Source of the DNA: Erythroxylum novogranatense
Lineage: Eukaryota > Streptophyta > Magnoliopsida > Malpighiales > Erythroxylaceae
Direction: 5' to 3'
Length of the DNA: 64,000 nucleotides
NCBI GenBank assembly: GCA_029891385.1
Contig: CM057229.1
Location: 372,001-436,000 of the forward strand
How positions within the stretch are numbered: position 1 is the first letter of the stretch; the number at the start of each line of letters is the position of its first letter. The position numbers were made by a program, and so were the translations under genes. The notes beneath the pieces were generated by a model. That model was not told the DNA's origin. It saw only the letters and a list, made by a program, of their open reading frames with translations, and searched no databases. Below are positions 33,701-46,799 of this stretch, piece by piece.

Positions 33701-35652
33701 AATCTAGATATTTTATTTGTATTTCTTAAATTACTTGACCTTAAAATAATATTTAAAAAATCAAGTCATACCTTGAATACACCGTCGTTTTGAAGGGGGA
33801 AAAATAAATAAATTAACTAATTAATTAAGAGAGATTAATTAAGAGGACGACGTAAGGTGAAGGGTCGTTATGTAATGATAGAATACTTTGTTCAATATTA
33901 TGGTTTCTTATTTTATCCTATAAAATTTAGTTATTTATTTATGTAAATCTTATGTTTATTTATATAGAATCATATGAGATTCATATAAATAAATTGCTAA
34001 GATTTATGAAATAAAATAAGATATTATAAAATTAGACACCAAAAAACAAAAAAAACTAGACTCTGTTACATGAGGCTTTTGGAATGTCACGAAAAGCAAC
34101 TTGTCAAGTATGAGGTGACTTGGACTACAGTAATCATGTCAAGTAAGCAGAGTTGCCTGTCATGAAAAGCAATTCGTTACCACTTATAAATGGGGTGACC
34201 TGGACCACAGTAATCATGCCACGTAAGCACAGTTGCCTTCATATGTGTATATGTGTGATGGCAGGATAATTAATTAATTAATTAATTAATTAATGATAAC
34301 CATGTCTTTAATTTTACCATATAAATTCAACTAATAAATAGGGAAAAAAGGGTCTTCACATATTCGTTTGGAGATTTTTTATTAAAAATCCAAATTCAAC
34401 CTTGAATCCAGACGTGGAGATTTTAAATGGGATATTTTATATGAAATGCTATATTTTCATATTATAATTTTGTATACATTACAATTTAGATCAAGAATAA
34501 TTTATATGAAAGCATCAAATTTCAATTTAAAATATAAAAACACATGAGTTACAAACTCTTTTTATGTATATAATACTTCTTAAATAGAAAACGATGGTAA
34601 TTTTATAGTTAATTTAATATTTTCTATAATTTTAAATTAATTAATTAATTAATCAATATTTAAATTTAAAATTTGGTATCTTATAATTTATTTAAAAATA
34701 AATATGTCATAGGCGTGGCACAATTTTAAAATTTTAAAATATATTTAAAAATTAAAATAATAAGAACAAAAATCAATTTTTAATATAATAATAAATTTAA
34801 CATTTTAAATATAATTTATCATTTTTCTACAATTTATAAATTAATTAAAATTTTAATAAATTAATCAATTTTAAAATTTAAATGTTTGTCTTATAAACAA
34901 AAATAAAAATGTGTCACATTGTGACATAATTTTAAATATTAAATTTTATTTAAAATTTTAAAATTAAAATAATAAAAACAAAAAATCAATTTTTTGCTAA
35001 TATAATAATAAAATTAATCAATTTTAATTTAATTTAATATTTCTATATAATTTATAAATTAATTAAATAATTTTAATAAATTAATCAAATTTTAAAATTT
35101 AAATTTTATCTTAAAATTTTATTAAAAATTAAAAACAAAATAATTAAAAACAAAATGAAAATGCTTCACTCCAATTTTTATTTTTATCATTTGAATTTTA
35201 ATTTATTTATAAAATTAATAGTACCATAATGAAAATTAATATTTAATTTTTTATTAAACTAATATTAATATAATTATAATTATAATTAAATTGATAAAAA
35301 AAATAAAAATAAAAACTCAGTGAGTTAGTATCACGCACATAAGTGTCAAGCGTGACTGATACATTTAAGTAGTTTTTATGAGTAGAAACGACGACGTTTT
35401 ATAGACAGTAAAAGGATCTCGACTCCAAATATTATCCCTACTCTTAGCCTCGTTTTCTATTTGTCCAAAAAAAAAAGAAATGGAAGCATATTAAGCCATA
35501 GCTTTAATTGAGATTATGAAGCTACGTGTTAAGAAGAGGATGATAATCCATTGCCAAAAAGAAGAGAAACGTCAATGGCAACTACAAAAAGCACCATGAA
35601 TGACCTCTCACTGTTACGTACATTTTTAACATTGGATGTGTCATTGCATGCA
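33701..35652. other. AT-rich spacer between catalase and the U-box gene
   Basis: No coding sequence recognised. It holds a diverged 73-bp tandem duplication (34087-34238) and an ATTA microsatellite (34267-34295). The rest, to about 35300, is very AT-rich with many imperfect internal repeats of AATTTTAAAATTTAAA-like strings. The upstream part is the catalase distal promoter; the right end is the ligase 3' UTR. Confidence 0.6.
34087..34238. repeat. Diverged 73-bp tandem duplication upstream of catalase
   Basis: Copies begin TCACGAAAAGC (34087) and TCATGAAAAGC (34160) and share ACAGTAATCATG and AAGCA(G/C)AGTTGCCT. About 500 bp upstream of the catalase start, so possibly in its promoter. Confidence 0.75.
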
Positions 35653-38148
35653 TCAGATTTGTTCTGTCTTGCTCATCAACTGTAAAAGGGCATTTGCCTT
35701 CCTCTGAGCTCTGTTAGTTCCAGTGTTGGTGATCTCAATCAAGTCGTGGTACACACCGAATTGCAGGGCTGCGAGGATGAACGATGAGTTGTTCGAACCC
35801 AGCTCCAGAAGAACTGACGTCGCACACTCCCGGTTCTTGGGAGTGCCTTCTCTGATGAACTGTACAAGAGTGTGAATAAACGAGAGCTGCCCAATCGCAC
35901 TTCTTCCTTCTGGGTGAGAAGCAAGAAGTAAAAAGATGGAGAGAGCTTCATCAACCATGCCCAGTTGCCTGGCTTCGAGTACCTTCAACAATGGCTTAAC
36001 AATGCCAGCGTCTATGGCCCTTGCTTTGTTTGAATGGTTGAGAGTTAAGTTGAAGAGTGCAGTAATGGCGTCCTTCTTGCCTCTTATGGTCCCATTCTCT
36101 AGCAACTCTACCAATGGTGGGATGCCATTGTAGAGCCCTACACTTACTTTGTTCTCATCAACCATTGCTAAGCTAAACAAAGCTGCTGCTGAATTTTCTC
36201 TAGCCTCAGTAGTTCCCTTCTGCAGAACTTCTATTATATGTGGGATCGCTCCTTCCTTGGCTATGAGGCTCTTGTTAGACTCGTCGATTGATAGATTCAA
36301 CAGAGCTGTTACAGCATGTTCTTGAATTTTGGAATCAGGATAGGATAGGAGAGCAACTAATGGTGAAATTCCTCCACTCTTAGCAATTAGGATCCTGTTT
36401 TCAGGGCTCTCTTTCGACAGCAATCTAACCTTCTTCACTGCTTCTCTCTGCACTCCCAACTGTCGAGAAGACAGGTCCTTAACTAAGGAAGCGAGTTCCT
36501 CCATATGGTCAGAGGAAGAGCTTTCTGGGCATGCACAACACTCTTTCTTGGGTAGCTGAAACCCGCTCTTCTCGCACCACTGCAAGATCAAATTTTTCAG
36601 GGCATAGTTTGGTGCCAGTGATAGGTGAGCTAGAGCTTCTCTCGTCTTTGGACAGGTTCGGTGGTTAGCATCAAACCACTTCTGTATGCTCTCTCTCTCG
36701 AACGTCTTTCATCGAAACAAAACATCCAAAAGAGGCCTTATGTCAGTAAGAAATCCAAGTAAATGACGTTATAATGTACTAGTGTTTCCAAGTTGAATCG
36801 TGTATTGTAGGTCTTGTAGATTCATACACGGTCACTAGTTTTTCACTCACCTGCAGTGAAAATTAGAAGAATTTGATTTGGTCTTTGTATTAGAGTTCAA
36901 TTACCTGCCCAGATGCGATGATGACAGGATCTGTCATGATTTCCAGTGTGATCGGACACAGAAATTCATGGGGGATCACCTCAGTTGGGCTCTTATCGGG
37001 CAATTTAGACAGGACAGGATTTTCAAGAACGTCAATTACTTCCATACCAAGAATTTGTCTGAACTTGTTGAGAAGATCAATGATTTGTGAAGTGCTCTCT
37101 AAATTCTGGTTTCCCTTTTCTTTAAGAATGTTCTTCACTGCAACTGTCTCATTCTTAAGGTCATCAATGGTGTCTAGTTCCAATTTCTTTGCTAACCTTT
37201 CTATGATGGCGTGGTCAGAATTTCTCTCATCCGTTTTGGATATCACAACCATCATGTTAACTGCAAGCTCTATGTCCTGCGTGTCTGTTCTTCTCTTTGC
37301 TCTTCTGAGCTGCAGACACATTAACTCAACCTGAAAACAACGAAGTTAATTTCTGTTCAGAAAATTTTCAGGACACTACTTGTACGAGAAATCACCAACA
37401 GGATTTTGAAGATAGAGATTCCTTTCTCTGCATAGCCATTGTCAAATTCGAGCCAACGACTATCTGCAAGCTCAAGATTAAGGCAATTCACAGGACACGA
37501 ATCGTGATCTCGACAGCTTAATTTCCATACAAATGAGCAGACATTAAACCGTAACAATTTTATAACTAAATACAATATAATATAACAGATTCAATCACAT
37601 ATTTTACCTGCCCTTTAACCTCATCAGAGATGCAAAGCTCATCAAAAGGCACATCCTGTAAAGCCCGGCATAACTTGTCGTTGGTGGCGCTAAATCTAGT
37701 CATTACCGCCTCGCTCTCCACAGCCTGAATTGCCATCAAAAGTGAGGAAAAAAATAACCAGAAAGGGAACAAAAAATGAAGAAAATTCATGACAGGTACT
37801 TAAAAAAAATTTATAACTTCTGACCAGATAAATCTTGCTGCCCTCATTGCAGAGTTTCAACTGTTTCTTAGCCAAACAAAGCGCCTTCTTCAACCTGTTC
37901 AAGCAATCAATAACCTTCTCAGGTAGTGGGGTCTCACATCGATCTCTGATTTCGTCTATGAATGGCAACAGAAGTTGCATACGCCTAACAAGGCTATAGC
38001 ACTCTTTCCTGTAAGTTTTTCTGTAATCTGCGAACTCGGCAACAGATTCAATCAAATCCACTATCTCCTGAGGAAGATCATCGAAATCCTGATGTGGGTT
38101 TGAATGATTACTAGGGTCTGCCTCCTCTCTTTCTCCATCCATCGCCAT
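35653..38148 (-). CDS. Plant U-box/ARM-repeat E3 ubiquitin ligase, 1-nt frameshift in the U-box
   Basis: PUB13/14-class E3 ligase. Exons: 38148-37825, 37724-37608, 37330-36905, 36706-35653, all with GT-AG junctions. Domains in order: a UND-type helical N-terminus ([40 protein letters not shown]); a U-box split by the last intron ([24 protein letters not shown], then [15 protein letters not shown]...[24 protein letters not shown]); then about five armadillo repeats from [18 protein letters not shown] to [11 protein letters not shown]. One extra base in the GGG at 36660-36662 breaks the frame between ANH and TCPK. As written, translation ends soon after the first half of the U-box. Ignoring that base, the protein is 639 residues, normal for the class. 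Which PUB number it corresponds to is not clear. Confidence 0.92.
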
Positions 38149-39197
38149 TTGCGATTGGACCTAACCCCAGAACAGCAAGGGTTTTAGATATCCAAATCTA
38201 TGAATGATTGCTTGATCTGGGATCTGATAGTTTTGGAACAGAACGCAAAAATTGCATGAGATCAGAGAAACCCTAACCCTAATGTTCATGAAATCTGATA
38301 ATGCTCCGTTGTTTGATGGTTGCCAAAGCCACTTCACAGGCTTGGCGAATTTTTTGTTCTTAAAATAGAGAACTAAGTTTGAAAGTTGGTTATGTCTTTT
38401 AACGGACATCCTGTAACATACAGTTGCATTTGCTCGCCACGAATCTTAACTACCAGCTATTAAAACCGAAATGTATCAACGATAGAAACCGAAAATCATA
38501 GGAGTACGCTCCTTGGTGCTCATTTCAACCTTCGAATCCCTTTATCAGCAAATTTAACCCTGAATTAAGAAGAAATCAAAGGGGGTTCAGATATGATCAT
38601 GTTACTAAATAATGCCAATTTTTCAATAACTTTGATCTATAGAGGTTATATATTTTAAAACAACAACAATAACATGTAGTAAATGCACATTTAGTCTATA
38701 TATTTTCGTATTTTGTTATCAAGTATTTAATTTCTTTGAGATTTTAGGTAAATTTTAATTTTCGAGTTTTAATTTATATCTACACTTTATTGATTATTAT
38801 TTTAGAATTATAGAATGAAGAAGTTAAAAAGTAGAGTTTAAATAACGCCAATCAACCCAAAACATTCAATTACATTAAATTTAAAATTAGCATATCTAGT
38901 GCACAAAGATTTTCGTTTTGTGAGGGTCTATGAAAAGTTATCGATGTACGTAGCTTTTTAAAAAGAAATTATTTTGTTATTTGAATCCGTGACTATTTGG
39001 TTACAAAATAGCAACTTTTTCAATTAATTCAAGATTATCCTCTCAACTTAAAATTTTAGTTAAATTAAAATTCTTTTGTTTAGTTTTAGTTTATGTCTAT
39101 TCTTTAATTATTATTACTTTTAAAGTTTTTAAAAGTTAAAAGGCAAAAACTACATGGTCATATGATCATATAATGCCAAATTTTAAAACTCAATTTG
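38149..39197. other. U-box gene promoter side and spacer
   Basis: Includes the ligase 5' flank. AT-rich, with no conserved coding or clear element recognised. Confidence 0.45.
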
Positions 39198-39993
39198 TTT
39201 AAGGGACGGTTGGTTAGTATGAGGAAATGATAATAGGAATGAAAATGAATATAGTAAAGAATGAGAATAAATATTATCATTATAATTATATCGATTTGTT
39301 AAAAAAATGAATGACTATCATTACTATTGATAGTAATTGGTTTGTAAAAATATGGTAATTAATTAATTACAAAATAAATTATATTTTAATTAATGAATAA
39401 TTATATTTTAATTAATTTAAATAATAATATTTCAATTAATGAATAGTTATATTTTAATTAATAATAATAATTAAATTTAATGTAATGTAATTAGTTAAAT
39501 AATAATATTTTAATTAATTATATTGTAATTAATTAATTACAATATTTTAATTAATAAATAATTATATTTTAATGAATAATTATATTTTAGTTAATTAATT
39601 AATTACAATATTTTAATTAATTATAATGTAATTAATTATTTAATTGATTTTAGCATAAATTTGATTATTGAAATTAAAGCTTTGCTTATGAAATTATTTG
39701 GCTCATAATTGCACCTTTTATCTATCTTCTATATATATAAAAATTAAAAACATAGCAATCACTCACATTCCTTTAGATTATAAGAGGAACGGAGGATTAT
39801 CCAAAACTAATAAATGAAACTTTTAGATCTTCAATCACTCACATTCCTTTAGATTATAAGAGGAACGGAGGATTATCCAAAAACTAATAAATGAAACTTT
39901 TAGATCTTCAATGATAGATTCATACCAAACATTAATTTTCATTCCATACCCATACTTATTTTCTTATACCCTCCAAACAAACACTCCATTAGT
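39198..39993. mobile_element. Possible MITE with imperfect inverted ends
   Basis: The left end (GGGACGGTTGGTTAGTATGAGG...GGAATGAAAATG) and the reverse complement of the right end (GGAGTGTTTGTTTGGAGGGTA...GGAATGAAAATT) resemble each other. The interior is almost pure AT (TTAATTA-rich) and includes a young 76-bp duplication. Termini and superfamily are uncertain. Confidence 0.4.
39756..39908. repeat. 76-77 bp tandem duplication
   Basis: Units start CAATCACTCACATTCC at 39756 and 39832. They are identical apart from one extra A in the second copy, so the duplication is recent. Confidence 0.93.
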
Positions 39994-40050
39994 TTTAAGA
40001 TATATTATTTTTATTCTTGGTCATTCATTTCTTTTAAAATATTATCGTAG

Positions 40051-41029
40051 TGTTTGGAAATATTTGAATTAAATTCATTAATTAATTGAATTCAATTACA
40101 TTAATGAAGTTGAATTGAATTCAATTTATCTGTTTTAATCAAACCTAGTAATATTATAATTGAATTCGATTATACTATTCGGAACATAATCAAAATGAAT
40201 TCATTTATTTCGTATGACACATTTATCTTTGACTAAAAAATAATATTATTAAATAATAAACATTCACACTTATATAGAGCAACTTATAAACATTAATTTC
40301 ATTATAAGTAATGTCGTTTGAAAATTGAGTGAAAGCAGTGCATCCATCTCTCTACTGATCAACAAAATTTAGACGTAAAAAGATTGCAACAAGCCTCATG
40401 CTATGCTAAACAATCATTTACCTAATGCATTTTCACTTGCATTGATTATTTTGTGAGCTCCACTCATCAAGAAGATTTGACATGGTCTCCCCAAATTTCT
40501 TTGCTTGAAGGCCAGGCTTCATAATATTGATGTCACCCCGTTGAGAACAAGGGTCCACCCACCAACTCCTTTGCCCAGCGCACTAGGCCTCTCAGATCCT
40601 CTATCATATTTCTTGTGTACCAATTATATCCCCTTTAATCTTAACCTTCTATTTATGTGCCCACATAAATAGAAAGTTGAGATTAAAGAAGACATGATTT
40701 GTACACAAAAAATAAGACAGAAGATCATATCCCCGTATCAGGCACCTAAGACTTGGGACAACTCTGTTACGTTCACATTGAAGAATCTCCTCATCAATCA
40801 TGTCCAACACCAGGTCACTTTTCATGTTGAGCGTGGGTATTACGGAAAGACTCCCAATTTCATCATTAAAAGAAAAGGTTCCGTAATCTTTTGGAATTAA
40901 ATTCACGTGAATTCTTGGTTGAATTGAATATACAAGGAGAGTGAGTTTCAATTCCACAATTGAATTCAATTTATGATTATTTTCTGTTCCAAACAAGTGA
41001 ATTGAATTCAATTTAACTGGTTCCAAACA
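40051..41029. mobile_element. Possible small TIR element with TGTTTGGAA ends
   Basis: Starts TGTTTGGAAATATTTGAATT and ends in the reverse of TGTTTGGAACCAGTTAAATT, with GAATTGAATTCAATT palindromes near both ends. No transposase and no convincing target duplication seen. Confidence 0.4.
40632..40686. repeat. Near-perfect 26-bp inverted repeat (hairpin)
   Basis: Left arm TTTAATCTTAACCTTCTATT... and right arm ...AGAAAGTTGAGATTAAA pair with two mismatches over 26 bp and a 2-base loop. GTGTAC/GTACAC outside them extends the symmetry. Confidence 0.85.
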
Positions 41030-42051
41030 GGTTGTATGTAAATTACAGATTATTTTGAGGTTTACTTAATATCTACTTTGTATTAATTATCATTTTTGAA
41101 GTTTTAGAAGAAATACAATTAGAATAGATAAATTAAAAGGTATAGTTTGAATAAAACGACAAATCGTTATCAAAGTTCCATAATTAATATAAACTATATC
41201 TTATAATTTATAAAAAACAAAACTTAGTTTTGAACTAACTATAACGTTACTCATTTACAGTCACTGTCACGCACTGCCAGCTCCGTAGTCCGTACTTTGT
41301 CGGGTGAATGACTGTTCAGACGGTATTATTATTAATACTATATTAGATAAAAATCAAGTACGTTCACTTCTACTCTGCTGAGGGCATATTGGCCGTAGGA
41401 TTCATTGATCAACGTCAAGAGGGTAAAGATTCGCGTTGACCACCTCAAGAGAGTATCCCCTCGCAGCCGTAACGGTAACAAAGGGTGCCTAAGAGTAACA
41501 CACAGGATTTTGTTTATTGTTACCCACGTGGCACTCTAATCTCTTCCTACAACAATATGCTACCGACACGCCTTTAATTTTTAAAAAGAATTAAAACTTG
41601 ATTTAGAGTCTTTTTTTAATGAAATGATTAGAAAAATAGAAAATATATATATATCTAATTTTTAAAAATTACATATCAAGCTTGACAGAGAGTTTAGTTT
41701 TAAAACTAAAATATACCTTATTTTATTAAAATTTTAAACTCCGACCTATTAGATTAACTTAAATTATATCTTATGTTCAAAAAAAACTTAAATTATATCT
41801 GTTAATTTCGAGTTAGGTCAGGTAAATTTAATTAAATGCAGTAAAACTCTTGCTTTGTATTTTGAGCACATTTTTTTCCATAGGATGACTCAACTTTAAT
41901 ATCTTCAAATATTAATTACACCCATTAATTAGGCTTAATACATGATTTTATATTTATAGGATAATAATAAAAGTTTAGAAAGAAAAAAGGTCAGTGAAGG
42001 GCAATAAGGGAAACTTTTGAAAGTGGTGGGGCGGGCACATGGTATGGTAGA
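41030..42051. other. Spacer upstream of cyclin B2
   Basis: AT-rich with no gene recognised. A GC-richer patch at about 41265-41550 includes GCCGTAACGGTAAC near 41467, another AACGG core. Confidence 0.4.
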
Positions 42052-42122
42052 GAACCGTTGAGGGGCAAAACAGACTTTTCAGCGTTTGGTAGATCGGGCG
42101 GTCGGCGTCTGCTAGCCGTTAA
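42052..42122 (-). promoter_or_regulatory. Two MSA-like (AACGG) mitotic promoter elements
   Basis: Minus-strand cores CTCAACGGTT (about 42052-42062) and CTTAACGGCTA (about 42112-42122) lie about 60 bp apart and about 0.55 kb before the cyclin B2 start codon. Plant B-type cyclins are known to be driven in G2/M by MYB3R factors through such motifs. Each deviates slightly from the full consensus. Confidence 0.6.
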
Positions 42123-42647
42123 GTTTTAAAAATTCATTTGCAGACATATATCCGCTGTTTCCGTCTCAATTTCGCTATCACACACACATACACACGAGAA
42201 GACTTGTTCTTTAACTTTCTTTGTCTTCTCTGTATTCAATCGAAGATTCACTTGAGGTTGAGGAGAAGTGAAAGCGATCAGAGAGGGTGACAGATTTGCA
42301 GAAAGGGAGAGGGAAGATCGCCATACCCATTTTCCTGGATTCAAATGGAGATCTTTTGACCACACACTCTCTCTTTTTTCTGTTCCTATATTTCAAGAAC
42401 AAGAAACTCTCGCTCTGAATTCCGAGTTCATTTGATTGTTATAGACAAAGAAACCTTAGTCAAACTTGGAGTCGAAGGTAAATTTGTTATTTTGAGTTCC
42501 GGGTTTTTGTTAATTTGCTTAGTTCTTGATAATTTTTTTTTCATTAAATGGTGTCTCTTTGATGTCGTGGGTGGTTGTTAAGTGGTGTCTTGAATATGGG
42601 TTTTGATCATTTTTGTTTGTTCTTTGGAGATAGACAAATAGAGAGTG

Positions 42648-45107
42648 ATGGCTGGACCAGACGAGAACAATCCGGGTGTGATCGGACCCGCTGATGTCCA
42701 AGGTAGTCAGTCGAATCCAAATTCTCACTCTTTTCTCTGATGTTTATGGTTTTCTAATATGAATCTCTGCTCATTATTATATTGGTTATGGGTTTTTACT
42801 GTGCTGTTTCAACTTCAAATAGGGGCGCTACGTGGCGGAACAGGGAAGTTTACGGCGGCAATTGGAAACAACCGTAGGGCCCTGACCAACATTAATCGGA
42901 ATATAGTTGGTGCTCCACCTTACCCTTGTGCTGTGAACAAAAGGGGCTTATCAGAGTATGTTAACCTAATTTTAATCCTCTTCTCTTTAACCTTTTAGTG
43001 CAAGTTAATCAGGGAAAATGAATGACACAACTACTTCATAATGAAATCTTTAGTCTTTCCTATCAATTCCATACGTTCTTTACTCTTAAAGAAAAATTAC
43101 TTCAACCGAAAACGTTTATTGGTAATCGTCTTCCATTGAGCGCACTTACTGACATTTCTTCCATTGTTCTTGATGAGAACAGAAGAGAAGCTAACTGCAG
43201 TAAGAATGCTGCCATCCCAGTGCATCGACCAGTCACAAGGTCTGAGAAGCTAATCCTTCGAATTTTAAGTTTGGATATGTTATTTCATACGATTAAAGTA
43301 TTGATAAAAGGAATTGTTTGGGGTTGATTCCTGTTATTTTTCAGGAAATTCGCTGCCCAGCTAGCTAATAAGCACCAAATTAAACCAGAGGTAACTTTAT
43401 GGATGCCAACTAATTGAAAGTCATTGTTATTTACCGCAATGAAACGCCGAATTGTCGATCAAGCTGAACTGTGGCCATTTCAATGTGCCAACAGGACATC
43501 AGTAGATCGCAGCATTCAGTCTTAGTGTTAAGTGATTCAGAAGATTGCTCCATAGTCGATGTTGAAGACTATAAAACGGGGTGTGAATTCTCTGTGCCCA
43601 TGTTTGTCCAACACACAGAAGCAATGTTGGAGGAGATTGACCGGATGGTAATGACCCACGCTGCTGCGGCATCTGAGATTCACGCTGCTGTTTTACTCTT
43701 ACAGGCCTTTGATGGTTTATGTTCATGCAGGATGAGGTCGAAATGGAAGATGTAGATCGGGAGCCAATTATGGACATTGACAACCCTGACAGCAAGAACC
43801 CACTAGCTGTGGTTGAATATATTGATGATCTGTATAACTTCTACACGAAAACAGAGGTGAAATTGAATCTCTATGATCGTGTTCTTTCTAAGTTAGTCCT
43901 GATAAGTCCATCTTCTACGTTAGAAGTTTCCCAATGCTTAAATACCTAATCTTTGACATCCTTCTGTGGTTAAGTTTTTTCTGGAATGAATTTGTCCTAT
44001 TGTATTGGTCTCAGAGATCGCATTGTGTACCTCCAAGCTACATGACACAACAATTTGACATTAACGAGAGGATGAGAGGCATCCTTATTGACTGGTTGAT
44101 AGAGGTATGCAAATTCAGATATATTCTCAATCCAGGTGCAAAGATTAGTTGGTTTTTATCTGGATGACTAACACATTACTGTGATTAGCAGGTGCACTAT
44201 AAGTTTGAATTGATGGAGGAAACCTTGTATCTTACTGTGAACCTCATAGATAGATTTTTAGCAGTTAATCAAGTAGTGAGAAAGAAACTCCAACTAGTTG
44301 GTGTAACAGCCATGCTGCTTGCATGCAAATACGAAGAAGTATCAGTTCCTGTTGTGGACGATCTCATTTTGATTTCTGACAAGGCATATAGTAGGCAAGA
44401 AGTGCTTGACATGGTAAAACTCGACCAAAGTAGTGAATTATATTTCCCTTGCAATTTCGTAAAAGAATTTGAGAGGTTTATGGGTATTCAATAACTGCAG
44501 GAGAAGCTAATGATTAACACCTTGAAGTTTAATCTATCTGTCCCTACGCCATACGTGTTTATGAGGAGGTATTTGAAAACTGCACAATCTGACAGGAAGG
44601 TTTGTAAATTTCGAAGCATTTATTTGTTTGAATATTCCAGTGAAAGGATACTGATCAGATTCTGATATTTTTAACAGCTTGAGCTTCTTTCGTTCTTCAT
44701 GATGGAACTTTGCCTAGTGGAATACCTTATGATCAAGTATCCACCTTCTTTATTAGCTGCTGCTGCAATTTATACAGCTCAGTGCACCCTAAATCGATCC
44801 AAGCAATGGAACAAGACTAATGAGTGGTATACTAGCTACTCGGAAGAGCAGCTAAAGTGAGTGAGCAAGCTACGAACGACATTAGCTTTTGTATCTGATT
44901 GGAGTTCTTTACCAAACCTTTAGGGTTAATTAAGCGTGATCTTTTCTTTGAGAAATGTGCAGGGAATGCTCAAGGCTTATTGTTACTTTTCACCAGAATG
45001 CTGGAACAGGGAAGCTGACAGGTGTTCACAGGAAGTATAGTACATCCAAGTATGGTTATGCTGCGAGAACTGAACCTGCTAACTTCCTACTGGAAGACAG
45101 ATTTTAA
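42648..45107 (+). CDS. CYCB2: G2/mitotic-specific cyclin B2
   Basis: Regulatory subunit of the mitotic CDK. Eleven exons: 42648-42702, 42823-42955, 43186-43239, 43345-43390, 43495-43647, 43731-43856, 44015-44104, 44192-44413, 44501-44599, 44678-44856, 44963-45107. They are in frame throughout and give 433 residues, the usual B2 length. The N-terminus has a destruction box [10 protein letters not shown] (APC/C-dependent proteolysis). The cyclin N-box has [34 protein letters not shown] and [18 protein letters not shown]. The C-box has [29 protein letters not shown]. Exon 3 starts at the second of two nearby AGs (43185), since only that keeps the frame. A 5'-leader intron is likely (donor after GTCGAAG at about 42478). 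No lesion. Confidence 0.95.
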
Positions 45108-46160
45108 CAGGGTCTCAGACAAAATGATGGGATTAACATAAAAGAGACTAACTTTTATTCAGGTTCTGATGATGAACTTGCCATGACTGAACCTTTTAAG
45201 GGTTTTGGGGTCTGTAACTAGCAACATAAGTTGCCCCTATGATAGTTTTTCTAAATCTTGAACATAGTGTTGCGATATTGTGATGTGTTGTTCCCTTTTC
45301 AAACCTTGTTTCAATTTCTGAACATGGCTCAGGATGTTGAGCAAAAGACGCTTTTCCTTTATAAATGAGAGAAATAATATCCGATTTCTTTTCTCGCGTG
45401 CTCATTTCCTAACTATAAGTCTAACTATCCGCGGATTATATCAGTTAATTTATATATATTAACATAAGCCAAGATTAATTATTGGGAAAAAAAAAGAAAG
45501 CGTCACCTACTAATAATTTCATGAAAGTTGTATGCAGCTTATGGGAATCGTAACGAAGCAGTAACGCAAGTGGTGACTTTTTTGGGATTGGGAAGAGGCA
45601 GAGAAAGGAAAAAAAAAAAGATAATTAAAGATTACAATTGGTCTTTTTGTAATTAGCTGATTGAGCTCTACACTAAAACGCAAATGGGCCGTTCTGTTTT
45701 GCGGCCAGATTAGGAAGAGGCATAGAAAGAAAAAAAAAACATAATTAAAGATTACAATTGGCCTTTTTGTAATTAGTTGATTGAGCTCTATGCCAAAACG
45801 CAAGGAAACAAATATCGTTCCGTACTAACTGAAAAATGAAACGATATTCAATATTTGGGTACAAACCGGTACTTCTAAATTTTATTTGGTACCGAATATC
45901 GGCCACATACCGATCGGTATCATAAATTTTGAAAACAATGGGGACTTATTTGCAATTGTGACTTGCGATTTGCGATTTGCGTATTTGGATATTGGAGTTG
46001 AATGATTCATTGTTTTGTGATTTGAATATTGGAGTTGAATGAGTGACGGTGTTGTTTTTGGTTTTGTGATTTGTGTGGGTTGGATTGAATTGGATATTAA
46101 AGTTGAATGATTGTTTGGTTGATTTTTGGTTTGATTTTGAAGATTGATTTAAGTTAACCG
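45108..46160. other. Cyclin B2 3' flank and repeat-rich spacer
   Basis: Contains the cyclin 3' UTR (to about 45400). At 45587-45830 a 122-bp unit is duplicated in tandem (GGAAGAGGCA(G/T)AGAAAG... to ...GATTGAGCTCTA...AAAACGCAA), each copy with a poly-A tract. No coding seen. Confidence 0.6.
45587..45830. repeat. 122-bp tandem duplication
   Basis: Two copies about 90% alike, starting near 45587 and 45709. Confidence 0.85.
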
Positions 46161-46799
46161 GTTAAGAGAAATTTATTATAAGTTTTTTAATGAATGAAAT
46201 GCACGACCTGATGTGAATATGTGATGATGTTGATGAATTGAATTGATTTAATTGAAAGTTTGTAAGTTAAAAGTTGAAACAAATTTAAATTTTAAATCGA
46301 GAATATTAAAGTTGCAAACTTACGAAGACTTAAATAATTAATTGACACATTTTTAAATTTGTGAAATGGTATTTCATTTCTAGTATTTGGGTATTGACAT
46401 TAGGTAAAAAATTAATTAAGTATAAAATTATACAATTGTAAGTTAATAATATTTCGTTTGTAGTTAGTGATAGTATTTGGGTATTAGCTTAAGGTAAATA
46501 ATTAATTGAGTATAGAATATGTTGAATTATTTGGTAATATAGATATGCGGCTATCATAAATATTTATAATAGATAATGTATGAAAGTAGTCTTTGTAATA
46601 AAATGTCCAAAAGAACTTTTTTTAATCGTGAACATGTTGTAGGCTCTAATCATTTATCGTAGACTTATTAATGTCAATTAAAAATCGTAAAAGCAACTTA
46701 TATATTTAAGAACCAAATATAGGATGATGTATATAATATTATAGTTTGTTAAAATGAAAAGAATATTCAAAGCATTAAATAAAAATATTTTAAAGAACT

